From Typhlomys cinereus (lineage: Eukaryota; Chordata; Mammalia; Rodentia; Platacanthomyidae), in assembly GCA_023101885.1 (NCBI GenBank), contig JALPQD010000137.1, forward strand, positions 1,054,001-1,118,000: a stretch of 64,000 nucleotides of DNA, read 5' to 3'. Positions 46,301-59,923 of the stretch are shown here, piece by piece. The notes under the pieces were generated by a model. It saw only the letters and a program-made list of their open reading frames with translations, was not told the origin of the DNA and ran no database searches. The translations under genes were made by a program, and so were the position numbers. Each line of letters starts with the position of its first letter. The first letter of the stretch is position 1.

Positions 46301-49300
46301 TAACTGGAATCACTTGCCTCAAATCTTAATAAACACAATTAAGATTGTAGTAAGCAGTGAAATTACACCAATTTCACAAGTAGAGGAAAACACATTATCA
46401 CCTTTACAGAGAGATCGAAACACTGAGGAATTTCATTTAAATCTATGCATCTGCTTGGAACTAAGTAACGATTGGCCAGAAGAGCTAATTTGATGCCATT
46501 TTCAGCAAAGGTTTCAAAGCAGGTTCTGTCCTTCATAGTAACCTGACAACCAGCTAAAAGCATTTCATCCTGAGCTTAACAGTCAGCAGACTGCTCTTAG
46601 CACCCTCCTTAGATGCTCTAGTGTCCTTGGAGTAAGTAAGGAGCAGCTCTCTGGTTATGGGTGAGTTCACGAAGTTCAGCAGGCACTCAGCAAATGAGCT
46701 CGACCTGTTTTCATTTCCTCCTCATGCTGAAAATCCCTAATCGGGGCCTTTATAAATTTTATAGCTTTAAGCTTCACTCGAAAGAAAATAATATGATTTA
46801 TTCAGCTCTGCTCAGAATCCTATTCATCCTTATCACTTTTTAAAGAGGCGCCCACTTCAATTGCCCCAACAACAAAAAGTATGCCTACTGAAAACCCATC
46901 TATATTTCAACCTAAAATACATTTACCTCCTTTAATTATGTAGTAAGTTGCTAAGAAGTCAGGTATATATTAAACACAAGTTAGGCCAAATCTTGTTTTT
47001 TTTTTTCTTCTAAATGACTTGAATTAAAGTGTTAAAGTGATACTTAACCGTTTGACGAGGTTGAGAAAATCGTGAATTTGTTTTCAGCTGCATTCTTTAT
47101 TCTCCTTGTTGACAACAGCTCACCATTTATTAGACAGCATTCACAACTCATATTTAATCCAGGCAGGGACAGTCTATGGAACTGCACCTGCCAACTCCTT
47201 AAGTGAAGAGTCCCAGTGGAGTTCAGATGGGCAACTACAAAGTCCTGATCTTTGGGATACCTGGGGGGACAGCTATGGAAAGGGTACATGAGTAGAGAGT
47301 GAGGATGGATCGCCAGCATTATCAGGATAACACAAATGTCAGAAACTTTAAAACTTAACGTACTTGCTCCATCAATAATAACAATAATATCACAGCTGTC
47401 CCTGAATTGTACATATTAAAGACAACAGACATTCTTAAGTGATCCCAACTCACTAGGGTGGCTTCTCTTGCCATTTACTCGGGATGTCATTACCTGGGTC
47501 CAGGTTTATCTGTTCTCTAGGACTCTGAAGGTTTCCAGAAAGCATATATTATTAGAAAGGCAAATGTGATGTAAGCTGTGCTGTTTTAGACAAAAGAACA
47601 CACAGATGCATGATGCTCTGAAAAAGTCACAGGCCAAACTACATTTTCCAATAATGAGTCTTCTATTTGAAACAAACAAGCCCAACATTAAGAAATAACA
47701 TGTGGAAAAAAAATGAGAAGGATCTCACAGCAACTGGCAATGCATATAGCACTGTTTAGCTGAACCCATTTAATTTTCCTTTTGGTTTGATTATTCTCTA
47801 ACTAATCCAAAGGTAGAATTGTCTCAGAAACGGTCTCATGGCAACCTCAATGGAATATGTAGGCATCCTAGATGGTGAAGCCAATGTCCAAACAAGGACT
47901 GCTTCATTAGGGAATGGGATTACAAGTCTCTGTCCAGATACCTTTGACTACAACATTACAGAAAGAGGCTAGTCACTCATGTGCTTTCTGTGTTGGCTCC
48001 AGACATTAAAACACAATTCTACAGCTATAGTGATGTGGTCACAAATAGGAGTATGGTCTTGGTTCAACTTTAAGTTGACCATAGTCTATCAAGGCATTCC
48101 CACCCAAGGCCTCTGAAGCTAGGCACAATGGTATCCTTGTGACACTGTAAGCACTTCTGGATCCCCAGGAAGATCTGATTTATCTGCCTCTGTGTAGCTA
48201 GCAAACCCCATCACAAAAGTAGACAGAACCAAGCCGACTTTTTGTATTCTTTTAAGCTTATCAAAACAATGCAAAGTAGTTCACTGAAACAAATAGGAAA
48301 TGGGAAAATGAGGCTTTGATGGTGGGCAGAAAAGGTCAGACCAGAACCAATCACAGCAATAGTCATTCTACTGATGGCATCACTGTGGGTACCCTCATGG
48401 CCCCTCTTGACTGGTGGGCTCGGCACTGCTCTGCATGCTTAACTTACAGTATTTCACAGCCTAGAGAAATTCTGTGAGAAAAGCACTGCCTTTTTTTTCT
48501 AATGAAGTATGACTGGCTTTATATTCCAAACTCCTAGTACAGTACAGTACAGTACACAGAAAAAAGTTCCTTGCCATGTTCAAGAGGGAGGGTAAAGTCT
48601 CTGTTAGGAGGATGTGTGTTCCTGGAGGCAGACACCACTTGTCTTCATTCTTAAATTCCAATCAGCTTGGAATAAAGGTCACCCCATAGCCCCGTGTGAT
48701 CTTAGCCACAGCAAAACACCTTCTGCCCATCCTTGAGGTTCAGCATGGAATTGTGTTTTACAGTTCCTCCATCTAATATCTATTTTGTGTATTATGATCC
48801 CAATTCTTTTTTCCTAGTGGACCACATCTATGCATTTGACTTTCTGCCAGAGGAAACCTTTTGAAATTGTAAAACTAATTTGTTCATTCCCCCACCCAAT
48901 TTCGAAACAAACACAACAGTTTGATGTTCTCCAAGACATCTGACTGGAAGAAGAGCCCTGCTCATTTGCACTAATGACTGCAATCCACAGTGTATTGCTT
49001 AATTTTGTGGATTAATGAGTAAGCAATCAAATGTGATTTTAAGTCATGAATATAACAAACATACTATTCATTTATTTTGACAAGTATTTTAATTTATGAG
49101 ACTTGGCTCCAAATAAAGCACTTGGTTTTATAAAAGAAGAACGAAACCTCTCTGCTTTTAAGACAACTCCACAGCTCGCAGATAATAAACCTCTATGGAG
49201 AAGGATGGCAAAGCCAACACCTTCTAAAGACAAAGAACTGATGGATCGCTAGGAAAAAAACGGTGAGATCTCATTGCATCGTTAAAAATATCAGAAATGC

Positions 49301-51490
49301 TTTTCATAAGCATTTGGGTTTGGGTGTGCACTCCACAAGGAACTGTCTAGTTTAAACAGGTCAGAGCTGGCTTAAGGGAGATGTATACTTGTCCCCTGGT
49401 CTATTTCATTGGTACTCTTAACACTAATTTTTTTTGTAGTTTCTTAGGCTGCTGGAGTGACCCCATACTCTAGGTCAGAGATCCCTCTAGGCAAGGTGAA
49501 GCAGTGAATACATTCCAAATATGGAGAAGGTCACAATGCCTGAAGACTATCTGCTAATTAATTGGTAGTACATCACACAGATTGGTCAGGGAACAGACTC
49601 TTTAGCACTGATACATTTAGCAAATTGGCCTAAGCACTGGCTGATTGACCTCATGACAGGTCCAATGATGCTCTACCTTCTCCAGCATTTCATGACAGCT
49701 GAGCAACTAGTGGAGACTATGAAAAGGTCAGCTTGAAGCCTGACTGAAGGATGAGGAGGGATTTCTCTTACATATTCCATTTAGACTCAGAACTCCTTGT
49801 CACGGGTGACACGTTTTTCCAAGGCGGTATTTAAAAAAATTAACACTGCAATTGCAGGTTGCATTTGGGGTTAGCTACTGAACTCTTCTGTCTGAGCAGT
49901 CAGTATAGCTAACCTTTTCCTTTAGCCTCTAATTGCTCTCTGTCTTCTTCACTGGTGATAATGTGCCTAACCCTGCTGGGATGGGTGTTGACTTTGGGAG
50001 CATCTAAATGTCAAGATTTGTAATTATGATTGCGGGTGTATTAAACTCACATTGAATGAAGCCTCACTAATTGGGGCTCAGGACAAAGAGGCTGGGGTCC
50101 TGTTCCTTCTCAATCTTTGCAAGATTACTTACATCGTAGACTTTGTCTCTGTGCCATGGTTGTCTTTGAAAGGTAGCTGTAAATTTGGAAGTTTATTGCA
50201 AAAGGCCTTCCTAAAGCATCAGGCCTGGATCCTGGGAGTACCAAGACTGTGATTCAACCCTACATCAGAAGTTGAAGCACAAGGAGCATACTTACCAAAC
50301 TCCCAAAGCCAAGTTTCCGTGACCACTGGTACTGATTTCTAGCTAATCAGTCTTACTAATATTCTCTACCACACGGCTACTTTTTTTACTTTGAATATGG
50401 AAAAATACAGGGCTGGAAGATGAGGAAATCATAGTCACTCAATTCCCTCCAGGAATCTGTGTACATATGTATCTCTGGATTACGGAGCTAGGAAGAGGTA
50501 AATCAAGCTTTCAAGCCATCCCACATCAGTGTTTCTCTTCCTTGTCCTTTAGCAAATACACATGTGTCACGGCGTTGGATAATTTGTACCATATAAATCA
50601 TCTTTTCTGATATTTTCAGTTTTAGCATTTTCTTATCTGCAGTTTTCCTTAATTTCATGTATGAAAAAAATGAGCAAAACTTAATAATTTAGCCCTCTTC
50701 TATTCCAGACACATGAAAGCACACTGCTTAGTACCAGCACTAAGTGACAGGATTTTGCAGTAAGATTGTATCTTAAAATTTAATGATTTGACTACTATGG
50801 ATATTAAAAATAATTTATCAGCTCTTTTATTTTTATAACAGAATATCTGATCAAATCTTTTCCATGCTTTGTTTCTCATTGACATGTATAAGAAAAATTT
50901 AAGCACATGCCTTTTATTTTTGGTGATTTTATTCTTTTTTGGCTTACCTTATAATTCTTGTAGCATTTTTCATTACATGGTATTCCGTTCACTTAAAATC
51001 CCTATTAAACCTTCAAAGGTCCCTTGTAAATAGGCGCTCACCTGGAACCAGTAATATTTTCTGATGGGCAAGCATTAAAACAATGTTGGTTTCATTTAAT
51101 TTACTGCTTTGATGGTCCCTTAAGAGAGAGCAGGTGGGAAACATTTTGATTGATGGACCTTTGGTTTTTAGATCATACATTCATGTTCTAAACAAATACA
51201 GATGTATAAAAGGTATAACAAGAAAGAAATGCATGCGTAAAATTCTAGTATTTCAATTACTGCCTAATCCAAGTTTTTGCCATCTTTTTCTGTAAATGCT
51301 TTCTGTTTCATTCTTCATCATTAGCATATACAAATGGAAGAAAGCAAGTCACAATTTTTTAAAAAGATTTTTCCAGTTGCTTAAATTTGGATTTTCCAGG
51401 AAAAAAAACAAACATTTTCCTTCCTTTAACATTCCTTTTACAACTCCTACAACACTATCAGTCACAACTGTAAGTGCTATTCTTTATAAA
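43366..51490. other. Long stretch without gene or clear repeat
   Basis: About 8 kb with no supported coding exon or RNA gene. It holds a (GTACA)4-like pentamer at 48534-48556 and AT-rich, repeat-free blocks (44040-44240, 48990-49150) with many TAAT cores. Small ORFs (for example 45523-45744 minus, 45790-46056 minus, 47044-47319 minus) have no domain features. A very degraded B1 may exist near 48115-48180. Confidence 0.45.
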
Positions 51491-51710
51491 GTGATTCCAG
51501 GGGCTGGTGAGATAGGCCAGCCGGTTAGGTGCCTGGTTATAAACTTGTCATCCTGAGTTTGGCCTCTGGAAATCCTCATGAAACAAAGGAGAGACTGATT
51601 CCAAAAATTGCCCACTACTTCTGCCCATCATCCCAGCATACATGTGTGTTCTTTCTCTCTCTTCCCTTCCCTCTCTAAAATTAATTAATTAACTAATAAT
51701 GTGATTCCAG
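51491..51710 (+). repeat. B2-like tRNA SINE with perfect 10-bp target-site duplication
   Basis: The body 'gggctggtgagataggccag' has a degenerate B box ('gagtttggcctctgg'), a pyrimidine-rich 3' region and a TTAATTAA-type tail. It is flanked by 'gtgattccag' at 51491-51500 and 51701-51710. Confidence 0.9.
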
Positions 51711-54700
51711 TTCCTTGAACTATCTATTAGTCAATGGACCTGGAAAGAAAATGAGTTACCTTATATAGATTGTAGGCAACCTCCAGGACAACAGCAAACT
51801 TTTTTCAAGTCCTCACAAGACCCCCACAAGGACTCTGAAGCCCAAATCAGCACCATATCCCTGTGCGTATTCTTGGATCCCTACCTCCATCCCCACCTCC
51901 ACATGTCTTGGCACCTTGGCTATGCTTGTCTGGGACCCTCAATGGCAAAGAACCTAGATTCTGGAACTAAAGTGTCTTGAGTAAATTTTGCTTCATACCA
52001 TTCACAACATTCTCTAACTGTAGGGAGTCACCTGGTATTTCTCAGCTTCCACTTCTTTATGCACATAAAGTTTCATACATGAAGAACATTAGGTGAGGGA
52101 GCACATCCTATGAGACGATCCTACCCTTTCTATTTGTCACACCAGCCTTTGAATGATTTCCTATTGATGTCTTTAAAATACAGGTGGGGGTAGTAGCAAG
52201 GTTGTTCATATGATCAATAAGCAAGAGAGACAAGAACAGGAGTTATTAGCCAGATTTCACTGAAACTTATTTTGTGACTATATCAAAAGGTGTTGTGTTA
52301 CATGAGATATGATTTAGTAGAGTACTGGAACACAAAGGAAGAATTCTTTTAATTCTAGCTACCATTGCAATGATTACTGTCATCCCCATCCTCATCATCA
52401 CTTTTACTGGTCAAAAGTCTGATTCCTACTTTAAGACACATTTAATTTGCATGATGGAAAATATATAGCGATATCATTTGTATCCTCTAATATCGAGAAA
52501 GTGCTTCACAGAAATGTATTTAACAAGTGGATTGACCTTACTGTGTTCTAATTAGAAATATATCAAGAAAGTTTTAACAAACCAAATAACTACCAGTTCA
52601 GAGAAGTATTTGACAGATTAGTTGACCAATGAGTTAGACTTGAGTTCTAAAACTCATAAAGAATAAAATGTGTAAAATGGTAGGCATTTTCCACAATAGC
52701 CTGTGCATACATTTATTAAATGCAGAGATGGATGGTGCTACTCACAGGTCTGTCACGGGATCAAGTAACAAGCATCTCGAGAATGTAAAGAATAAGAGAC
52801 AAACAGAATGATGACTTCGCTGTGTGAGGATTATCCTCTAATAAGAGCATCACAGTCCTCCCACATTGTGGGACCTGGAGCTTCTACCCATGGGATAGGG
52901 ATGTTGCGATTAATATTAATTCTCATTTCTATAGAAACACAATGTGTTAATGAAACAGTGCCAAATATATATAACCTGTTTTCATGCATGTTACTTCACT
53001 TCAGCCTCTCCAAAGTTGGTGGAATGATGGCGCAGTGCATCTACCCCACCCCACCCTGAATGCTTGAGACTGGAAAAGTCATAGAACATTTTTCACAAAG
53101 TTCTCTACAAAGCTTGTGCAATAATCGGCTTTCGTATGACTCTATCCTATAATTTATTTTGTTTTTATATGCAAAAAAAGAGAAATACTTGGAAAGGTTC
53201 CTCATGTAAGACATGGAAAACTACCAAGATCTACTAAGGATAAGCATGTTCTCTTCCCAAATCCTTGAAGTCAATGAAAATGGTTTTACAGAATGAATCA
53301 CTACAAGAAAGAAATTCTATTTTTATTGGAATCAAATTAATAATATCTGTGACTCAAAAGGACACATGAATTTAAGCACTCGCTGGTGAATGCCTGGGTC
53401 TAAATTTAGAAAAACTCACAATATAGATTCTGTAGAAGAATTTGAGGTAGGTCTCTTTACTTAGTTTCTTTCCTCCTGTCTCTCTGACTCTCTCTCTCTC
53501 TGTCTCTCTCTCTCTCTATTTCTCTCAGGAGTAGTCTGTGTGATAGGGGAAAATTGTTTTAAATGTGTTCATAATAGGGAACTTTTAGGCAAAAGTCAAA
53601 CTCAAGCGGAAGTCTAAAGTAGGCACACATGGTAAAACATGCAAATTACTCTCAATCAATGTAGCTAAACTTGACAAATGTGAGTTAAACATCTCATGTG
53701 TCTAACAGTCTTGCTTCCAACTGGAGGGGAGATAGCATTTACTCATTGCTGCCAAATACTATATTCTCACTAATTTAATAAACAGGCATTTTCTCTGTCT
53801 CTGAAAATTTATGTTGGACTTTGGACAGGTTCGGCTGCCTTTTTAAATCTAGTGGTCTGTGACCATCTAGAGTTTTAGCCAAAGGGAAAATGACTCCATA
53901 AATTCTCAGAGGCTGCCTCGCTTTAAATTATAGTTTGAAGGCTTCAGGACTATATGAAAGACCTTTGAACAAGAAAAATCAACACATATGTACTGCTTCA
54001 CAAGAGAAGAATTCTTCAGTTCTGAGAAAGCATACAGAGTCAGATCTGCACTCAACATCTCTTGTAAAAACTAGCTTCTTAATCAGTAGGAGGTTTCCTC
54101 CTGTTGCATCTTGAAGTACATTGGAGTACAAGATAGTTTTTGATACAAAATGTGATTAGCTCTGCTCCTGACATTCACAAGACAATAGGTCCATTCCTGA
54201 TGTTGTCAGTGGAAGACAAATTATGCTATTTCTGAGGATGACATGTTACTTGCTTTTAAGGTTCATATTGCACCTGTTGCAGTCAGCAAAAGGGTTATTT
54301 CATAACTTCTCAAACCTACCTGGCAGATAAAATGCCATAGAGACATTCTTGGGACTACAGATTAGCCATCTAGCCTAATAAAATGTCAGAGCTACACGTT
54401 TCAAAGCTATGTTGAATGTTATAATGAAATAAAGAGATAACAGCAGGTGCATCGAAACCATGGTCTACAGGAAATACAACCTGGAACATCTACGAAGGAG
54501 GCCTAGCACAGTGTTTTCAAGTATTTTAAAATATTATGAGATTTTTTTTACTGAAATTTGAATGTATAGTTTATGAGCATAATATTGTCGATGGTGATAC
54601 CATGCCATAATGTCAGAAGGTTGGACAAGTCCTCTTAAACCGAGGCTCAGGGTCACAGCTTTAAAATGATATAATACTTTATGTATCTTGAACTAAGCAT

Positions 54701-55059
54701 CTAGTGCACTTGTGCTCCATGGTTCTCACCCATTCTGCCTTGTAAATGTTCAAATGCTTCACTTACTTAATGATTTGTCTAGATCATAATAATCATCTAA
54801 TTTGAGAGTCCTGTCCTATGTCGAATTAGGATATATAAGGTCTAACTAAAATACATAGGTCCTTGATATTCAATATTTTTCTTTCAAATGAGACTAGACT
54901 TCAAAATTTTCAAATGATCCCAATTTGTTTCCGTTTAAGTACAAAATAAATTGTGCTCTTTATAGAGATAATTCTTTCTTAAGCCAACTGTTTGGCAACA
55001 TTTGCAAAATATATCCACAGAACAGAGTTTCTGGGATGACTCATTTCATGTGCAAACTT
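51711..55059. other. Unique AT-rich DNA
   Basis: No gene found. A CT-rich repeat lies at 53470-53527, possibly the tail of a decayed SINE starting near 53380. Confidence 0.45.
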
Positions 55060-55715
55060 GATTGCCTCACAAGGTACCCAGATGTTTTGCAGAGCCTTAT
55101 TTTGGAGTATGTTCACAAGTTGTGTCTAGATTATCACCTGAATGGGTAGGCTGAATAAAGTAGGTTGCCTGCCCTACTGACTGGGCCTCATCCAAACTAT
55201 AAAAGGCCTGGAGAGAATTTAAAAAAATCTGATTCAGAAAGAATTTTTCTCCTGTCTTCATGAATTGGTCTTTTCAATTCTTTAGACTATGATCAAAACA
55301 TGTGCTGGGCCTCAAGCCTTCTGGCTTTGGAACAAGAATCTACATTATCAGCAGCCTCATTCCTGGATTTCCAGGCCTGTTTACTACAAGCACCCATCGG
55401 CTCTTCCAAGTCTCTAGCAATTTTGCTACAGATCTTGGACTTTCTAGCCTCCACACTCATGTAAGTAAATTTCTCTATGTATGTATGTATGTATGTATGT
55501 ATGTATGTATGTATGTATGTATCTATCTATCTATCTATCATCTATCTTGCCTCCATCCATCCGTCCATTTACCTAACAATCTATCCATCCATCCATTTAT
55601 CCATTTACTCACCCTTGTGTACACACATGCTTGCATGTGCATGCACACACATTTTGTTGGTTCAATTTCTTTAGGCTATTGTGATTGGTATTAATATGAT
55701 GCAGAGGTCAGTTAA
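55060..55715 (+). mobile_element. LTR-like ancient repeat (MaLR/MLT type suspected)
   Basis: 'actgggcctcatccaaacta', a TATA box (TATAAAAGG at 55198-55206), 'atcttggactttctagcctc', then a polyadenylation-like region expanded into the microsatellite, and an end resembling 'ttggttcaatttctttaggc'. Order and motifs fit an old LTR. Family assignment is uncertain. Confidence 0.45.
55476..55547. repeat. (ATGT)n(ATCT)n microsatellite
   Basis: About eleven ATGT units switching to ATCT, followed by looser CATC/ATCC repeats to about 55610. Confidence 0.95.
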
Positions 55716-55869
55716 CCGGCAAGATGAAATTTAAAAACGATCTTCAATTCAGAAGCAATAGAAGTCTTTTCAGTGTTTCTTAAAATTATGCATAGTTTAC
55801 ATAAATGTTTTCATGTATAGTTTATATACTTGACATAAGATGGTAAAGTGTGGCATCTCCAGGGTAAAG

Positions 55870-56065
55870 ATGAGTAATGAAAAAAATATATATCCGCGGT
55901 TGAAAAGGGAGGCACGAGGGAATGGGGAGAGAGGGGTGAGGGGAGGAGGAGCAAGGGGTTTGGGGGGAGGAGGAGGGAGGGAGGGAACTGATGTACCTAT
56001 TAAGTTTGTATGAGCTGAAATAATAATAAAAATGTATTAAAAATTTAAAAAAAGAAAAGGAAAGT
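55870..56065 (+). mobile_element. Truncated older L1 3' end, plus strand
   Basis: A G-rich purine tract with 'ggagggagggagggaactg' is followed by 'aataaaaatgtattaaaaat' and an A-rich tail. The same order occurs in the 3'UTR of the L1 at 36148-42469, but here about 35 extra bases lie between the G tract and the end. It represents a different or older L1 subfamily, 5'-truncated to under 200 bp. Confidence 0.75.
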
Positions 56066-59000
56066 CAAGCTAAAAGGAAGTAGAGCAAGACTCAAGAATG
56101 GACAAGGAACCACAGCATGCACTTTAGCCTTGACTGTGCCCACAAGAATGAGAAAGCTCTGAATAAGAAATACTCTGATGCTACAGTCAAGGAATCTTTT
56201 TTTGTGTCCAGAACATGGTTATTATTGTATTAAGAACTGAAGGCATCTCAAAAAACCCATCAATTAGGAAACAAGAAAAAATAGATGAATGTGCAAGTCA
56301 CTTACAAATAGTATGACATGTAACAAAATACCTGATTGGTCAAAATACTAAGGCAGGAAAGATGGGTGATTCAGTCTACACTTGTTTTCAGGGATTCTGT
56401 CAAGCAAAGGATACAGAGGGTAACAAAATTTAAGCTGAACCTTAATTAGCCAAGACAGCAGAGCTTGGAAGTCCATCAGGACAGAAAACGAAGCATATTC
56501 ACAAAGAGAGGAGAATATAAAATTGCAAAGTCATCTTGGGAAATGCCAACCAACTAGTTTGCTGTACTTAAGAGTATGGGTACCAGAGGGATAAGGAGGA
56601 AATGAACTAGACAAACTCAGCTTAGACTGAACAGTGAGAGAGAAAGCAAAGGATGGAAGTCTGACTTACAGATGTATTTGCAAATAATTGCACTGGGTCC
56701 TATGATATAGTGTGCACCTGTGCTTGTCATTACCTTGATCTAAAGTACAGCTCTCTGAAGAAAGCTACCCCATTTGCTTATTTTCTTAAGAATAAACCAA
56801 AGTGTAAAAAGATACACTGTTAAAGTGTACTACTGAGCTCAGTGCTTCTATACCACTAGCATGGTGTACCACGAAAAGCTTCAATACCATTTTCCCTGCT
56901 TGAAACTTGAGTGATCTGACAAATGAAGCCTGGGAGGATTTGCTGACAGTCCTTGATATTCTTAGACAACTTAACTGTCATTCCACATACTCTGTGTTTG
57001 GTTGGAGAGAGACATGGTGGGGTTGGGGGAGAGGTGAGTGGAGGAAGGGGAAAGACAGGTAAAGAAGGGACGATGGGGTGAGGTCAGATGTAACCACACC
57101 AACACTTTTACTTCAGCAGCTTACCACAGCAGGCTTTTCCAAAACAGTACTCTTTATTGTGTTTGGTTTAAAAGCAGCTGCTTGTCAGATGTCCTCATTG
57201 GATTAAAGATTTGTATTTCCAAAGTCTAAAATGGTGAGGTAGCTGATTTCACCAGGCAGGGGTCAGCTAGGAGAGTTGACTTGACTACCATATGAAGACC
57301 ACCAGGCTAGACCCAAGTACCTCCCTCAAACCCTCTAGTGGGGTCATAAAGAGGTGGTGGACACTCTGTGGCTGCTTGCATGCCTGCGTGGAAACCCGAA
57401 AAAGAAGCTGGGCAGCTTGATTCATCACCCGTTCCTGGAGCATATATCGCCTTGACCTCTCAGGTGGTCCGGAGGGTGCTGAAGGCCCGGGACCACCCAC
57501 CGAAGCCCCTAGAGTCTCACCACTCCTTCCACAGCACAGCTCTCTCCCTCATGTCTTGTGTCAGAGGACATCTTGGAAAAGGAATCCTGCTTTCTCCTTA
57601 TCCTCACTTTTCCCTTAAACTTGACTTGAAAGTCCCCTGACTTCCCTGTAGAGTTTTCTTCTAAACGTGTCAGCAACTTCTCTCATTCCTTCAGTTGGTC
57701 CCTTTGGACCAACCAACACAACTATGTGTTGTGCTAGCTTTTATTTTTTTTTCTGGTTTTCAAACCTTGACATATAGAGTACTTGACTTGTTCTTAGTTT
57801 TCTTTAGGTGCTATGAGACTGAATGGTGGGCCCTCTTTGTTCTTTTTGCTTGTCAAAAGCAGCCACTTTTCTGATTCTTCCATGTTTCCCCTAAAATTTT
57901 CTATTCGTGTATAGTCCAGTATAATCACAACATAAATAAATCCCAACCTGAGCAACTTAAGTGACCTTCCGCAGGTAACCAGAATTGTCTGTCTTACAGC
58001 AGTTTACCATCTTGATGAGTTCAAATAGCTACTGGGTAGAAGCAAAAAGCAGAGTTATGCTCAGAAATGGATAGGAAGTCACCTCCTAGGGATGCAATGT
58101 AGGTCCCAATGCATTCCACGATGGGTGGCATATGATCAACTCCTTGCTAGGATTCTAGGTTTTCTCGTGGTAGTCAGTTCACCTAACTCCTTCCAGATTC
58201 TCCTCACAGGCCACAGAGATACTTTGAAAATCACTTTCTTTTTACAAGATATGTTAAGATTTTAGAAAAGCAGAGACAAACCATGTGCATCTATGAAAAT
58301 CATAGAAATACTTTAAACTCTAAAAGGATGAACTCTAAAAGAGGAAAAGCTGTGCAAGTTATTTCTTAATCTCTTTTGTTTTGAAGACAAAGATGCAAAC
58401 TCAGGACAGACAGAAGTCAAGAATCAGTATTAAGAAAAAAAAATGATGATTTTCTCTGTTTCAAATACTTGCATAAGCCTTAAACCTCATTCCCATGGAT
58501 TACAGGATGTTGGCCACAAAACTAATTCTTGTGATCAGTCACCAGTGACCAGCACAGCATTTGGATTGCTACTTGTCTTATTTTTATTTTTTAAAGATGC
58601 TTTCAGAGAGAGAGAGTTAAATCTTTCTTAAGATATATCCAAGTCTGTGGAGAGAGAAGGCAGCTTCCCCCCAGTCTGCTTCTCTCTTGGGGAAAATGTC
58701 AATAACATCCAGAATTCAGAAATGTTTCAAATGTTCGCAGAAAGGCTTGCGATCCCTCAGAGTCCTATCAATAAATCAGTGTGCAGAATCTGGTGAGGTT
58801 TATTTATCTGACTGGAACTAAGGAATTTGTACTAAATCATGACTTTTTTTTGAAATATTGGTTCTCAAATGAAATATCAAAACAGAGAGAGAAAGAAAAA
58901 AAAATGTTTTGAGTTGACATCTTAATGCAGCGTTACTATAAAAACAGGGAAAGTAAAAGTTACATTTCCAGAGAGAGTCACTGTTAACTGGAACCAACCA

Positions 59001-59872
59001 CAACAAAAGGCCATTGAGTTTTACTCATTTTAGCAATTGGTTTGCAACAAGCTGATTTGCTTGTTAAAAATCGAAAGAAGAATGATTTACATGTTGGAAA
59101 ATCAACACAGTTCAATTATACAAAGTTGTAATTACTGATAACTACACCAACCAAAGTCTTTCTTTTTTTAAATTTTTTCTTTGTGATTTTAATGCTACCC
59201 CAAATATACATGAAGTTTGACCAACACACAACTTAAGCAAAAATTTAAAAGAGCAGTCTATAAGCAGACAGACATTTAAAGAGTGGCTGCATTAAAGTTA
59301 TTTAGCCTTCCAACAGAGAGTCCAGTAGTTATATTCGACATTTAGAACATTCCCTAGTGTGTGAATTTTAAATATATATAGAGGCAAGATGTGGCAATAA
59401 TGAGGACTCAGAAATACCAAGCAAAATTAAGTTTTCAAAGAACATAAATTGTTTCTTTAACACTTTCCACTGTGTCTGCTCATCACATACATCATCTGAA
59501 AATGTCATTGACTGCCAGAATCATTTTAGAAAATTTTCTTTAAATGGAACCAAAGGTTAAAAGACCCACATAGGAGGCCATTGAAGCACAAAGGACTCAG
59601 ATGTTATCTTCAGCAATTTACAATGAGTTTTAATTTCCCCATTTAGAAAACCTGATTTCCATAGGAAAGGTGCCTCAGTCATAAATCTTGCTCCCCTAAG
59701 AAGTCTGAGAGGGACAGAGAATGACAAAACAAGATCTTACCATTTGAACATTAACTCTTCCATGTCACTGACAGACTGTTGTTAATTATCTTCTCAGGTC
59801 AGGAAATTCTCACCCCAATAGATTAAAGTATTAGAACATTTACTCTATGATTACCAGTAGGAAGAAGATGTT

Positions 59873-59874
<2 letters not shown>
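56066..59874. other. No gene identified
   Basis: 57240-57640 is somewhat more GC-rich and carries a 90-codon plus ORF (57368-57640) without recognisable features. A small hairpin (8-bp arms, 4-nt loop) is at 57694-57713. Confidence 0.4.

Positions 59875-59922
<48 letters not shown>
59875..59922. repeat. (TG)n microsatellite
   Basis: Uninterrupted TG run of about 48 nt. Confidence 0.95.

Positions 59923-59923
<1 letters not shown>

Noticed and set aside
45523..47319. Minus ORFs of 73-91 codons as a processed pseudogene
   Set aside because: No recognisable protein, no A tail and no target duplication.
57368..57640. 90-codon ORF in a GC-richer patch
   Set aside because: No domain, no Kozak or splice support, and low-information composition.
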